DNA from: Betaproteobacteria bacterium
GTDB taxonomy: Bacteria; Pseudomonadota; Gammaproteobacteria; Burkholderiales; JACQAP01
Direction of reading: 5' to 3'
Assembly (NCBI GenBank): GCA_016194905.1
Contig: JACQAP010000021.1
Span: 1 to 64,000 of the forward strand
DNA: 64,000 nucleotides
Of this stretch, positions 50,152-59,948 are shown piece after piece. The stretch's first letter is position 1. Each line of letters begins with the position of its first letter. Both the position numbers and the translations under genes were made by a program. Below the pieces are notes generated by a model that worked only from the letters and a program-made list of their open reading frames with translations, was not told the DNA's origin and did no database searches.

Positions 50152-51413
50152 GACAGCCTTTCGTCCAGGATATTGATCCAATGCCTGACCTGTAGCGACG
50201 TCCCGCTCTGGATGTGAGTCAGGCAACCGATGTTCGCCGTGGCCAGCATCGCCGGCTTGCCCGATTCCAGGGCCTCAACTTTGTTCTTCAGCAATCGCTG
50301 CGACAGTTCGGGTTGAAGAATCGAATACGTACCCGCCGATCCGCAGCACAAGTGCGAATCCTGAACCACGGTCAACTCGAACCCGGCCGAGGTCAGGAGA
50401 GCTTCCACCATGCCGCGAATCTGGAGGCCGTGTTGCAATGAGCAGGGGGAGTGGAAGGCTACGCGCGGCTTCGCCGCGCTCGCAGGGGCTAGGGGCGAGG
50501 GACGAGGGACGAGAAGAACCTTTAGGGCCTCTTCCAACTTCTCTTTCTCCGCGAAGATCACTTCGCTGATGTCTTTCGACAGTTCGGAAATCCTCGCGGC
50601 CTTTTCTGCGTATTGCGGATCGCGGGCAAGCAGATGGCCGTATTCCCTGACCATGGTGCCGCAACCGCTTGCGGTTATCACGACCGCTTCCACGCCGGCC
50701 TGGACATGTGGCCACCAGGCATCGATGTTGCGGCGCATGTAGTCGAGCGCTTCGTCCTGGCGGTTCAGATGGAAAGTCACGGCGCCGCAGCAGCCAGCCG
50801 CTTCGGCCTCGACCAGCGAGACGCCCAGGCGATCCAGCACGCGTGCCGTCGCGGCATTGATGTCCGGCGCCAGGGAAGGTTGCACACAGCCGTCGAGCAC
50901 CAGCATCTTCCGTGCATGGCGCGGCGCCGGCCATTCGGTGTTGCTTGCGCCGGTCTTCGGGATTTTCTTTTTCAGGGCTCTGGGCAGTAGCGGGCGCAGG
51001 GACTGGCCGATCCTGAGCAACGGATTGAACAGCGCGGGCCGAGGCAACACGATACGCAATGCGGTGCGCATGATCGATTCCAGCAGCGGGCGGTTTACAT
51101 GCTGGTCGACGATGTTGCGGCCGATGTCCACCAGCCTGCCGTATTGCACGCCCGAAGGACAGGTGGTTTCGCAGGCGCGGCAGGTCAGGCAGCGGTCCAG
51201 GTGCATTTGCGTCTTGGCGGTGACCGCATGGCCTTCCAGCACTTCCTTCATCAGGTAGATGCGTCCGCGCGGGCTGTCGAGTTCGTCGCCCAGCAATTGA
51301 TAGGTCGGGCAGGTGGCGGTGCAGAATCCGCAATGCACGCAGGCGCGCAGGATGCTGTCCGCCTCCTGGCCCTCCGGCGTGCTCTTGATGAATTCCGCCA
51401 AGTTCGTTTTCAT
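50148..51413 (-). CDS. glcF: glycolate oxidase iron-sulfur subunit GlcF
   Basis: The 421 residues have two [4Fe-4S] clusters, CVHCGFCTATCPTY (about 26-39) and CLTCRACETTCPSG (about 74-87), and two CCG-type motifs, EAAGCCGAVTFHL (about 205) and HLCCGSAGTYS (about 358). This is the ferredoxin-like plus CCG arrangement of GlcF. It passes electrons from the flavoprotein subunits GlcD and GlcE to the membrane quinone pool during oxidation of glycolate to glyoxylate. It is separated from glcE by an inverted-arm repeat element and overlaps ydfG at the 3' end. Confidence 0.93.
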   Translation of the reverse strand: MKTNLAEFIKSTPEGQEADSILRACVHCGFCTATCPTYQLLGDELDSPRGRIYLMKEVLEGHAVTAKTQMHLDRCLTCRACETTCPSGVQYGRLVDIGRNIVDQHVNRPLLESIMRTALRIVLPRPALFNPLLRIGQSLRPLLPRALKKKIPKTGASNTEWPAPRHARKMLVLDGCVQPSLAPDINAATARVLDRLGVSLVEAEAAGCCGAVTFHLNRQDEALDYMRRNIDAWWPHVQAGVEAVVITASGCGTMVREYGHLLARDPQYAEKAARISELSKDISEVIFAEKEKLEEALKVLLVPRPSPLAPASAAKPRVAFHSPCSLQHGLQIRGMVEALLTSAGFELTVVQDSHLCCGSAGTYSILQPELSQRLLKNKVEALESGKPAMLATANIGCLTHIQSGTSLQVRHWINILDERLS

Positions 51414-51430
51414 TTAGGGCAACTTCTCGA

Positions 51431-51602
51431 CGCAAAGACGCAAAGGACGCAAAGAACGCAAAGGAAAACAAAAGATTAAATGATCAGGATATGGACTCCA
51501 TATGTCGGGTCTCGGCTCACAAAGCGAGTAATGGCAAATGGCGGTTTTTCTCCCCGTTTGGTTTCCTTTCATTGTTTCCTTTGCGCCCTTTGCGCCTTTG
51601 CG
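51431..51602. repeat. paired inverted-arm element between glcE and glcF
   Basis: The left arm 51431-51464 consists of four units of about CGCAAAGRA; the right arm 51578-51602 is the inverse (CCTTTGCGCCCTTTGCGCC). Unique DNA of ~115 bp lies between. In the operon transcript the arms could fold into a long imperfect hairpin. No gene is present in the gap. Confidence 0.65.
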
Positions 51603-51618
51603 TTGAGGTGTGGTGTTA

Positions 51619-52671
51619 TCAAAAATCGGCGTGTATACGCCCCGGCCCTAGAATTCCGTGGGGATCGAATGCGCGCTTCAGCTTCTTGTGGACGGCGAGC
51701 AGGCCTGACGAGAATTGCTGGATACCGTGACGCTTGTTGCCGTCGCGGAACAGGGTCGCGTGCCCGCCGGCCTTGTGCGCCAAATCGAAAGACTTCGACG
51801 GATCGAGATCCGCCGCGATCCAGCGCAGGCCGCCGTTCCATTCGATCAGTTGTGTGCCCAGATCGAGCGGTGCAGCCGTCGGCTTGATCGAAAAACGCCA
51901 TAGTGCCGGCGCGCCTTTGAACAGCGGATGGGTCTGTTCACGGATCGACCTCCAGAACGCGGCGCCGTCTTCGACGATGTCTCCGCCGAGTCTCTTCTGT
52001 GAAGCCGTGACCGCGGCGGCAGCGCCGGACAATCGCACGTACAACGTACCCTCCACGTGACACGTCGCGGAGATCGACAGCGGTTTTGCCGCCCATTTGT
52101 TCATGGACTCGATTGCCACTGCTTCGTCCAGCGTAAAGCGCAGCGTGCGCTCTTCCTGTGGCAACGGCAGCACTTTTACCGATGCCTCGGTGAGCAGTCC
52201 GAGCGTGCCGAATGATCCGGTCAGCAACCGCGACAAGTCATAGCCCGCAACATTTTTCATGACCTGCCCGCCGAAATGCAGGTCTTCGCCGAGGCCGTTG
52301 ACAATGCGCACGCCGAGCACGAAATCGCGCGCGGAGCCCATCGCGGCGCGGCGCGGTCCGGAAAAACCGGATGCAATGCAGCCACCGAACGTGGCATCCG
52401 GTCCGAAGTGGGGCGGTTCGAAGGCCAGCATCTGGCCTTTGTCCGTGAGCGCCTCTTCGACCTCGCGTAAAGGCGTTCCGGCACGCGCGGTAATCACCAG
52501 TTCGGTAGGTTCATAGTCGACGATGCCGCAGAGGGCGCGCGTGTCGAGCGCGTCGCCGATCAGCACTAGGCCGTAGAAATCTTTGCTGCCGCTGCCGCGG
52601 ATGCGCAATAGCGTTTCCTCGGCGGCCGCCTTGCGGATGGTTTCTGAAAACTGTCTGATTACTTCCTGCAT
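51619..52671 (-). CDS. glcE: glycolate oxidase FAD-binding subunit GlcE
   Basis: From ATG 52671 the product has 350 residues. The PCMH-type FAD domain is seen as LLRIRGSGSKDFYG, ITARAGTPLREVEEAL, PHFGPDATFGGCIASGFSGPRR (about 90-112) and QVMKNVAGYDLSRLLTGSFGTLG (about 135-157). The C-terminus GILGPGRIHADF is typical. Shorter than GlcD, as usual. It is needed for glycolate oxidase activity together with GlcD and GlcF. Alternative start TTG 52683 lies against the repeat arm. Inverted-arm elements occupy the gaps on both sides. Confidence 0.92.
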   Translation of the reverse strand: MQEVIRQFSETIRKAAAEETLLRIRGSGSKDFYGLVLIGDALDTRALCGIVDYEPTELVITARAGTPLREVEEALTDKGQMLAFEPPHFGPDATFGGCIASGFSGPRRAAMGSARDFVLGVRIVNGLGEDLHFGGQVMKNVAGYDLSRLLTGSFGTLGLLTEASVKVLPLPQEERTLRFTLDEAVAIESMNKWAAKPLSISATCHVEGTLYVRLSGAAAAVTASQKRLGGDIVEDGAAFWRSIREQTHPLFKGAPALWRFSIKPTAAPLDLGTQLIEWNGGLRWIAADLDPSKSFDLAHKAGGHATLFRDGNKRHGIQQFSSGLLAVHKKLKRAFDPHGILGPGRIHADF

Positions 52672-52681
52672 GGAAAGTCTC

Positions 52682-52880
52682 AACGCAAAGGCGCAAAGGA
52701 CGCAAAGGGACGCAAAGGTAGAAACAACACGATAGAGAGATAGCTATTGGTTTTCGACAGGCCAGCAAGTGTATCGCGTGTGAGAAACCAGCAAAATTTG
52801 GCAAGGAACAGCGCTACCCTGACTTTGATCTGTTTCCCGCCCTCTTTGCGACTTTTGCGTCCTTTGCGCCTTTGCGTTGA
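52682..52880. repeat. paired inverted-arm element between glcD and glcE
   Basis: The left arm 52682-52719 holds units AACGCAAAGG, CGCAAAGGA and CGCAAAGGG; the right arm 52842-52880 is the inverse (CTTTGCGACTTTTGCGTCC). The ~120 bp between arms is AT-richer and has no ORF. Arm units are those of the element between glcE and glcF. Confidence 0.65.
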
Positions 52881-52898
52881 GATTGAGCGGTTGAAAAA

Positions 52899-54398
52899 TT
52901 AGAAACGCGGCAGGTCGGGAAATTTTTCCTTCCCTATATGTACGTGCATCGCGCCGAACTCGGCGCAGCGCTGGAGCGTCGGCACCGCTTTGCCGGGATT
53001 CAACAGACCGTGTTCGTCGAACACTTTTTTCACCGCGTGGAAGGTTTTCAGCTCGTCGGTGTTGAACTGCACGCACATCTGGTTGATTTTTTCGATGCCG
53101 ACACCGTGCTCGCCTGTAATGGTGCCGCCGACCTCGACGCATAATTCCAGAATCGCCGCGCCGTAAGCCTCCGCGCGCTCATTCTGGTCACCCTCGTTGG
53201 CATCGAACATGATCAGCGGATGCAGGTTGCCGTCACCCGCATGGAACACGTTGGCGCATTGGAGATTGAATTGTCCCGACAGCTCGTCGATGCGCTTGAG
53301 CACGTAAGGCAGTTGCTTCTTCGGAATGGTGCCGTCCATGCAGTAGTAATCCGGCAAGATGCGTCCTACCGCGGGGAACGCGGCCTTGCGCCCTGCCCAG
53401 AATTTGAGCCGCTCGGTTTCGTCGCGCGAAGTACGGATCTCGGTTGCGCCGGCCTTCTTCATGACGTCCTTGACGCGCGCGATCTCGTCGGCGACTTCCT
53501 CGGTGGTGCCGTCGGATTCGCACAGCAGGATCGCCGCCGCGTCCAGCGGATAACCGGCGCGCACGAACTGTTCGACCGCCGCGGTGGCCTTCTTGTCCAT
53601 CATCTCCAGTCCGGCCGGAATGATGCCCGCGCCGATCACGTCCGCCACCGCCTGGCCGGCCTTGACGACGTCGTCGAATGCGGCGAGCACGACCTGGGCC
53701 TTTTCCGGTGTCGGCAACAGCTTGACCGTGACTTCGGTTACCACGCCGAGCATGCCCTCGGATCCGGTGATCAGCGCCATAAGATCGTAGCCCGGCGAAT
53801 CCAGGCCCTCGGAGCCGATCTCGAGCAATTCGCCTTCGATGGTGACGAAGCGCAGCTTGAGAATGTTGTGGACCGTCAGGCCATACTTCAGGCAATGCAC
53901 GCCGCCGGAATTTTCCGCGACGTTGCCGCCGATCGAACAGGCGATCTGGCTGGATGGATCGGGTGCGTAATAGAGGCCGTAGGGTGCGGTCGCTTCCGAG
54001 ATCGCCGCGTTGCGCACGCCCGGTTGCACGCGCGCCATGCGCGCGACGGGATCGATGTGGACGATCTGCTTCATCTTTGCCATCACCAGCAGCAAACCCT
54101 GTGCATAAGGCAGGGCACCGCCGGAAAGTCCGGTGCCGGCACCGCGGAATACGACCGGCACGCGCCCCTTGTGGCAGATTCGCAGCACGTTGCGAACCTG
54201 GTCTTCGTTCTCCGGCAGCGCCACCATCAGGGGCACGCGCTGGTATGCGGTCATGCCATCGCATTCGAAGGGCTTGAGGTCCTCGCGCTCGTGCAGCAGC
54301 GACGCCGGCGGTAGCACGGCCACCAGCTGTGCGATGAGCTCGGCTTGGGCAACGCGGGGTTGCAGCGTTTCGGACGACAGCAGTTCGGGCATGCCCAT
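52899..54398 (-). CDS. glcD: glycolate oxidase FAD-linked subunit GlcD
   Basis: The 499 residues match GlcD/lactate dehydrogenase flavoproteins: PVVFRGAGTGLSGGALPYAQG (about 98-118), GLYYAPDPSSQIACSIGGNVAENSGG (about 155-180), GSEGMLGVVTEV and, in the C-terminal domain, FHAGDGNLHPLI (about 385) and GGTITGEHGVGIEK (about 425). It binds FAD and carries the 2-hydroxy acid oxidising site. The stop of the upstream glycerate kinase gene is 2 bp away, so the two are tightly coupled. The gap of 227 bp to glcE holds only the repeat element. Confidence 0.94.
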   Translation of the reverse strand: MGMPELLSSETLQPRVAQAELIAQLVAVLPPASLLHEREDLKPFECDGMTAYQRVPLMVALPENEDQVRNVLRICHKGRVPVVFRGAGTGLSGGALPYAQGLLLVMAKMKQIVHIDPVARMARVQPGVRNAAISEATAPYGLYYAPDPSSQIACSIGGNVAENSGGVHCLKYGLTVHNILKLRFVTIEGELLEIGSEGLDSPGYDLMALITGSEGMLGVVTEVTVKLLPTPEKAQVVLAAFDDVVKAGQAVADVIGAGIIPAGLEMMDKKATAAVEQFVRAGYPLDAAAILLCESDGTTEEVADEIARVKDVMKKAGATEIRTSRDETERLKFWAGRKAAFPAVGRILPDYYCMDGTIPKKQLPYVLKRIDELSGQFNLQCANVFHAGDGNLHPLIMFDANEGDQNERAEAYGAAILELCVEVGGTITGEHGVGIEKINQMCVQFNTDELKTFHAVKKVFDEHGLLNPGKAVPTLQRCAEFGAMHVHIGKEKFPDLPRF

Positions 54399-54400
54399 GG

Positions 54401-55666
54401 TCAGGTAATCAGAATTGCGCGGAAATCGTTGACGTTGGTGAGCGTAGGGCCGGTAACGACCAGATCGCCGAGACTGGAAAAGAAACTATAGCCGTCATTA
54501 TCGGCGAGCATCTTCTTCGCGTCCACATTGCGTTGCGCCGCTCTCGCCAGGGAATCAGGAGTCACCACTGCACCGGCGTTGTCTTCGGTGCCGTCGACGC
54601 CGTCGGTATCGCCGGCGAGCGCATGGATGTCCGGCTCGCCGCCGAGGGCAACCGCCAACGCGAGCAGGAACTCCGCATTGCGGCCGCCGCGGCCCTTCCC
54701 GCGCACGGTGACGGTGGTTTCTCCTCCCGACAGCAGCACGCAGGGTGTCTTGGCCGGCTGGCCGTGGCGTTTGATCTGGCGGGCGATGCCGGCATGCACC
54801 ATCGCGACTTCGCGTGCTTCCCCTTCGATCGCGTCGCCGAGGATGACCGGCGTGATGCCGGCCTTGCGCGCAATGGCCGCAGCCGCTTCGAGCGACATTT
54901 GCGGCGCCGCGACCATGTGCAGTTCGGTTTTCGCGAGCCGCGGGTCACCGGGCTTCGGTGTCTCCTCCCTTGCGGCGCGCAGGTGCTCGACGACTGCTTT
55001 CGGTTCGGTGATGCCGTACTTTTCCAGGATCGCTACGGCATCGGCAAATGTAGTCGCGTCAGCCACCGTCGGGCCGGAAGCGATCACGGCAGGATCGTCG
55101 CCGGGGATGTCGGAAATCGCGAGCGTGATCACCTTGGCCGGCGCGCAGGCGGCGGCGAGCCGCCCTCCTTTCACTGCCGAAAGATGCTTGCGCACGCAGT
55201 TCATTTCGGTGATGTTCGCGCCGCTCTTCAGCAATGCCTTGTTGATCGTCTGTTTGTCCGCGAGCGTCAGGCCCGGCGCCGGCAATGACAGCAGCGCGGA
55301 ACCGCCGCCGGACACCAGGAAGAGCACCAGATCGTCGGCCGACAACCCTTGCACCATTTTCAGCATGCGCTCGGCTGCTTCGCGTCCCGCCTCGTCGGGT
55401 ACTGGATGCGCGGCTTCGACGACTTCGATTCTTTTCGTCGGCACGTTATAACCGTAACGGGTCACCACCATTCCGGACAAATCGGCCGGCCAGTGATCCT
55501 CGACGGCTTTCGCCATGCTTCCCGCGGCCTTGCCGCAACCGACGACGAGCGTGCGGCCCTTCGGCGGTTTAGGCAGATAGCCGGGCAGCGTCTTGTCCGG
55601 CAGCGCCGCAGCAATCGCCGCGTTGAACATGGCTCTTAGCAGGGTACGCGGATCTTGGTTCATCAT
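54401..55666 (-). CDS. glycerate 2-kinase, MOFRL type
   Basis: The 421 residues show the GckA/TtuD layout: an N-terminal domain with LVVGCGKAAGSMAKAVE (about 41) and LFLVSGGGSALLSLPAPGLTL (about 118-138), and a C-terminal MOFRL domain with LLSGGETTVTVRGKGRGGRNAEFLLAL (about 330-355) and AGDTDGVDGTEDNAGA. It phosphorylates D-glycerate to 2-phosphoglycerate with ATP, the exit step from tartronate semialdehyde. It is placed between glxR and glcD in the same operon, with 2 bp to glcD. Tartrate-linked homologues (TtuD) may also act as hydroxypyruvate reductase; kinase is preferred from context. Confidence 0.9.
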   Translation of the reverse strand: MMNQDPRTLLRAMFNAAIAAALPDKTLPGYLPKPPKGRTLVVGCGKAAGSMAKAVEDHWPADLSGMVVTRYGYNVPTKRIEVVEAAHPVPDEAGREAAERMLKMVQGLSADDLVLFLVSGGGSALLSLPAPGLTLADKQTINKALLKSGANITEMNCVRKHLSAVKGGRLAAACAPAKVITLAISDIPGDDPAVIASGPTVADATTFADAVAILEKYGITEPKAVVEHLRAAREETPKPGDPRLAKTELHMVAAPQMSLEAAAAIARKAGITPVILGDAIEGEAREVAMVHAGIARQIKRHGQPAKTPCVLLSGGETTVTVRGKGRGGRNAEFLLALAVALGGEPDIHALAGDTDGVDGTEDNAGAVVTPDSLARAAQRNVDAKKMLADNDGYSFFSSLGDLVVTGPTLTNVNDFRAILIT

Positions 55667-55678
55667 TTTCTAAGCGCT

Positions 55679-55801
55679 AACCGCAAAGGACGCGGAGGAC
55701 ACAGAGTAAACCGAAGGACTCAAAGTAAGTTCCAAGAAATTGCTCAGGCTTAAATTTTTTTGCCCATTGGTTCTTGCTTTTCCTCTGCGCCCTCTGCGTC
55801 C
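55679..55801. repeat. paired inverted-arm element between glxR and glycerate kinase genes
   Basis: The left arm 55679-55706 reads CCGCAAAGGACGCGGAGGAC; the right arm 55780-55801 is the inverse (TCCTCTGCGCCCTCTGCGTCC). The unit has drifted from GCAAAG to GCAGAG. An AT-rich centre of about 75 bp, no ORF. Confidence 0.6.
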
Positions 55802-55815
55802 TCCCCGGTGAAGCG

Positions 55816-56700
55816 TTATTTTGCAACTTGGTGATTGGCGAGAGCTTCGAGGGCCTTGACCATGGCGGAGTGATCCCACTTGCCGCCGCCCTGGGCCTGG
55901 CAGGCACTGAACAATTCCTGCGCCGTGGCGGTGTTGGGGAGGCTCATCTTCAGTGCGCGCGCCGAGGACAGCGCCAGATTCAAGTCTTTCTGGTGCAGTT
56001 CGATGCGGAAGCCGGGATCGAAAGTGCGTTTGACCATGCGTTCACCGTGCACTTCAAGCACGCGCGACGAGGCGAACCCACCCATAAGCGCCTGGCGTAC
56101 TTTGCCTGGATCGACGCCGGCCTTTGATGCAAGCAGCAGCGCTTCGCCGACCGCTTCGATGTTCAGTGCGACGATGATCTGGTTGCAAACCTTGCAGATC
56201 TGGCCGGCACCGACGTCCCCGACCAGCGTGATGTTCTTGCCCATCAGTTCGAACAACGGCTTCACTTTGGCGAAGGCCGTTTCGGAAGCGCCGACCATGA
56301 TGGTGAGCGCCGCGTTCTTGGCGCCGACTTCACCGCCGGATACCGGCGCATCCACGTAATCGGCGCCGGCTTTTTTAATGCGGTCGGCGAAGACCTTGGT
56401 CTCAATCGGCGAGATCGAACTCATGTCGACGATGATCTTGCCCGACGACAAGCCTTCGGCGACACCGTCCTTGCCGAACAGCACCTTCTCGACGTCCGGG
56501 GTGTCCGGCACCATGGTGATGATGATGTCGGCTTTCTGCGCGACCTCCTTCGCCGACGCACAGGCTTTCCCGCCCGCTGAAATCAGCTCTTGCGGCACGC
56601 CGCTGCGGCTCGTCAGGTACAGGGTATGCCCGCCCTTGATGAGATTGGCGACCATGGGTTTGCCCATGATGCCCAGACCGATAAATCCCACGTTGCTCAT
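55816..56700 (-). CDS. glxR: 2-hydroxy-3-oxopropionate (tartronate semialdehyde) reductase
   Basis: The 294 residues are of the 3-hydroxyisobutyrate dehydrogenase family: NAD-binding loop VGFIGLGIMGKPMVANLI (about 3-20), substrate signature DAPVSGGEVGAKNAALTIMVG (about 117-137), and catalytic Lys in GQICKVCNQIIVALN (about 169). Conserved details such as LYLTSRSGVPQEL and the hyi/glycerate-kinase context favour tartronate semialdehyde reductase (GlxR/GarR) over 3-hydroxyisobutyrate dehydrogenase. It reduces tartronate semialdehyde to D-glycerate. Flanked on both sides by inverted-arm repeat elements. Confidence 0.9.
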   Translation of the reverse strand: MSNVGFIGLGIMGKPMVANLIKGGHTLYLTSRSGVPQELISAGGKACASAKEVAQKADIIITMVPDTPDVEKVLFGKDGVAEGLSSGKIIVDMSSISPIETKVFADRIKKAGADYVDAPVSGGEVGAKNAALTIMVGASETAFAKVKPLFELMGKNITLVGDVGAGQICKVCNQIIVALNIEAVGEALLLASKAGVDPGKVRQALMGGFASSRVLEVHGERMVKRTFDPGFRIELHQKDLNLALSSARALKMSLPNTATAQELFSACQAQGGGKWDHSAMVKALEALANHQVAK

Positions 56701-56728
56701 TTTTTTCCTCCCGGATCAATTCAGTTCT

Positions 56729-56885
56729 CGCCGCCAAGACGCCAAGAGCGCCAAGAAAAATAACCCAAAATAATGTCGATATGTTTGAGAATCGAACTGT
56801 TGTGGATGGCACGAAACGTCTGTGCTTCTGATCAATATTCAAAGTTTATTGTTTATGTTCCGATCTTCTTGGCGCTCTTGGCGGC
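56729..56885. repeat. paired inverted-arm element between hyi and glxR
   Basis: The left arm 56729-56755 consists of GCCGCCAAGACGCCAAGAG-type units; the right arm 56865-56885 is the inverse (CTTCTTGGCGCTCTTGGCGGC). The unit sequence (GCCAAGAC) differs from the GCAAAGG elements, but arm length, pairing and location are the same. About 110 bp AT-rich spacer, no ORF. Confidence 0.6.
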
Positions 56886-56895
56886 AAATGAATTT

Positions 56896-57672
<777 letters not shown>

Positions 57673-57769
57673 GCATCCTCCCGGGATTTATTAGAAATAG
57701 GTTAGCGGGAGCGGCAATTATAGCTGCCCGCGCCGTTATAATCGGGCCCTGCATCCATCCGGAAGCGAG

Positions 57770-58618
57770 ATGTCGATGAAATTCAGGGGAACCGAGTCCT
57801 ATGTCGCCACCGAGGACCTGATGATGGCGGTCAACGCCGCCGTCACCCTCGAGAGACCGCTGCTGATCAAGGGCGAGCCCGGCACGGGCAAGACCATGCT
57901 GGCGATGGAAGTGGCCAAGGCTCTGGATCGTCCGCTGCTGCAATGGCACGTGAAATCCACCTCCAAGGCCCAGCAGGGGCTGTACGAATACGACGCGGTA
58001 TCGCGCCTGCGCGATTCCCAGCTCGGCGACGGCCGGGTTCACGACATTGCCAATTACATCGTGCGTGGCCCGCTGTGGGACGCATTCGATTCCGACCGTC
58101 AGGCCGTGTTGTTGATCGACGAGGTGGACAAGGCCGACATCGAGTTCCCGAATGACCTGTTGCGGGAGCTGGATCGCATGGAATTCTACGTCTACGAAAC
58201 GCAGAAACTGGTCCAGGCCAAACACCGGCCGGCGATCATCATCACGAGCAACAACGAGAAGGAGTTGCCGGACGCTTTCCTGCGCCGCTGCTTTTTCCAC
58301 TACATCAAGTTTCCAGACAAGGAAACGATGCAGCGCATCGTCGACGTGCATTTCCCGCACCTGAAGAAATCGCTATTGCGGGAGGCGCTGGAGGTGTTCT
58401 TCGAGTTACGCGAGGTGCCGGGACTGAAGAAGAAGCCGTCAACCTCCGAACTGCTCGACTGGCTGAAGCTGCTCATGGCGGAGGACATCTCTCCGGAGAC
58501 GCTGCGCGGCAAGGACCATTCGAAGATCATCCCGCCGCTTGCCGGTGCCCTGCTTAAGAACGAGCAGGACGTGCATCTCTTCGAGCGGCTGGTCTTCATG
58601 TCCCGCCTTGCGCGTTAG
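57770..58618 (+). CDS. MoxR-family AAA+ ATPase
   Basis: The 282 residues have Walker A GEPGTGKTMLA (about 39), Walker B VLLIDEVDKADIEF (about 108), sensor 1 IIITSNNEKELPDAFLRRCFFHYI (about 160-183; includes the Arg finger) and a helical lid domain. MoxR ATPases work as chaperones that assemble metal or cofactor enzymes, in partnership with VWA proteins. Here the VWA partner follows 131 bp downstream. The pair resembles the CoxD/CoxE type. Divergent from hyi with a 97 bp shared upstream region. A link to PQQ dehydrogenase maturation is conceivable but not shown. Confidence 0.9.
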   Translation: MSMKFRGTESYVATEDLMMAVNAAVTLERPLLIKGEPGTGKTMLAMEVAKALDRPLLQWHVKSTSKAQQGLYEYDAVSRLRDSQLGDGRVHDIANYIVRGPLWDAFDSDRQAVLLIDEVDKADIEFPNDLLRELDRMEFYVYETQKLVQAKHRPAIIITSNNEKELPDAFLRRCFFHYIKFPDKETMQRIVDVHFPHLKKSLLREALEVFFELREVPGLKKKPSTSELLDWLKLLMAEDISPETLRGKDHSKIIPPLAGALLKNEQDVHLFERLVFMSRLAR

Positions 58619-58629
58619 TGCGAAACGCG

Positions 58630-58711
58630 GTTAACACGAAGGATCACGAATACCCTCGCGATAGCGTGGAGTACCCTTTTAGGAAGAGCGGAGTAACACG
58701 AAAGAAATCAG
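58630..58711. repeat. short TAACACGAA repeat between the MoxR and VWA genes
   Basis: GGTTAACACGAAGGATCACGAA at about 58630-58650 and GAGTAACACGAAAGAAATCA at about 58691-58710 are similar in direct orientation. This is a third unit type, different from the GCAAAGG and GGGGCTAGGG families. No ORF in the gap. Confidence 0.3.
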
Positions 58712-58749
58712 AAATCCAACTGGTTATACGAGGTTGAAAGAGGTTTGTT

Positions 58750-59928
58750 TTGCTGACTGATTTCTTTCTGAAGCTGCGGGAAGGCGGGGTGCCGGCCTCG
58801 GTGAAGGAGTACCTGACACTGATGGAGGCTCTGCAGAAGCACGTCAGCTCCGGCGGCCTGGACGAGTTCTACTACCTATCGCGCGCCTGCCTGGTCAAGG
58901 ATGAATCGAACTACGACAAATTCGACCGCGTATTCGGCGCCTACTTCAAGGGAATCTCGGCACCGCCCGACAGCATGGTGGTAGAGATACCCGAAGAGTG
59001 GTTGCGCAAGCAGGCGGAACTGCTGCTGACGGAAGAAGAAAAGAAGCTCGTCGAATCGCTGGGTGGTTGGGAAAAACTCATGGAGGCGCTGCGTAAGCGC
59101 CTGGAAGAGCAGAAGGGCAGGCACCAGGGCGGCTCGAAATGGATCGGCACCGGCGGCACGTCGCCATTCGGCGCTTACGGCTACAACCCGGAAGGCGTGC
59201 GCATCGGCCAGGACGGCTCGCGCAACCGCAGTGCGGTGAAAGTCTGGGACAAGCGCGAGTACCGCAACCTGGACGACTCGGTGGAGTTGGGCGTACGCAA
59301 CATCAAGGTCGCACTGAAGCGTCTGCGCAAATTCGCGCGCGAGGGTGCGGCGGACGAACTGGATCTGGTTGACACCATCCGCTCGACCGCGAAGAACGCC
59401 GGCTATCTCGATATCAAGATGGTGCCCGAGCGCCACAACGCGGTGAAGGTGCTGCTGTTTCTCGACGTCGGCGGTTCGATGGAGAGCTACGTGAAGATCT
59501 GCGAGGAATTATTCTCGGCCGCGCGCGTCGAGTTCAAGCATCTTGAATATTTCTACTTTCACAACTTTCTGTACGAATCGGTGTGGCGCGACAACCGCCG
59601 GCGCAATTCGGAGCGCACGCCGACTTTCCAGGTGTTGCACAAATACGCCCACGACTACAAGCTGATATTCGTCGGCGATGCTTCCATGAGTCCTTACGAA
59701 GTGGGTTACCCAGGCGGCAGCGTGGAGCATAACAACGAAGAAGCCGGCGCGGTGTGGATGCAACGCATGCTTGACGTCTATCCGCACGCGGCCTGGCTGA
59801 ACCCGACGCCCGAGGATCGCTGGGGTTACTACGAATCCATCGGCATGATCCGCAACCTGATGGGCGATCGCATGTACCCGCTTACGCTCGATGGGCTGGA
59901 GCGTGCGATGCGCGAACTGACTCGCTAG
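58750..59928 (+). CDS. VWA-domain protein, CoxE-like partner of MoxR
   Basis: TTG 58750 (AAAGAGG 7 bp upstream) begins a 392-residue protein. The N-terminal helical part (about 1-150) is followed by a basic linker and a von Willebrand A domain from about 230. The metal-site motif is VLLFLDVGGSMESYVK (about 236): D-x-G-G-S instead of D-x-S-x-S, a variant I associate with this CoxE-like family. FVGDASMSPYE (about 305) is a second MIDAS-like element. It probably binds the client enzyme while MoxR supplies ATP-driven remodelling. Client unknown. Confidence 0.87.
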   Translation: MLTDFFLKLREGGVPASVKEYLTLMEALQKHVSSGGLDEFYYLSRACLVKDESNYDKFDRVFGAYFKGISAPPDSMVVEIPEEWLRKQAELLLTEEEKKLVESLGGWEKLMEALRKRLEEQKGRHQGGSKWIGTGGTSPFGAYGYNPEGVRIGQDGSRNRSAVKVWDKREYRNLDDSVELGVRNIKVALKRLRKFAREGAADELDLVDTIRSTAKNAGYLDIKMVPERHNAVKVLLFLDVGGSMESYVKICEELFSAARVEFKHLEYFYFHNFLYESVWRDNRRRNSERTPTFQVLHKYAHDYKLIFVGDASMSPYEVGYPGGSVEHNNEEAGAVWMQRMLDVYPHAAWLNPTPEDRWGYYESIGMIRNLMGDRMYPLTLDGLERAMRELTR

Positions 59929-59948
59929 ACTGCCAGGAATTGGGGCCG

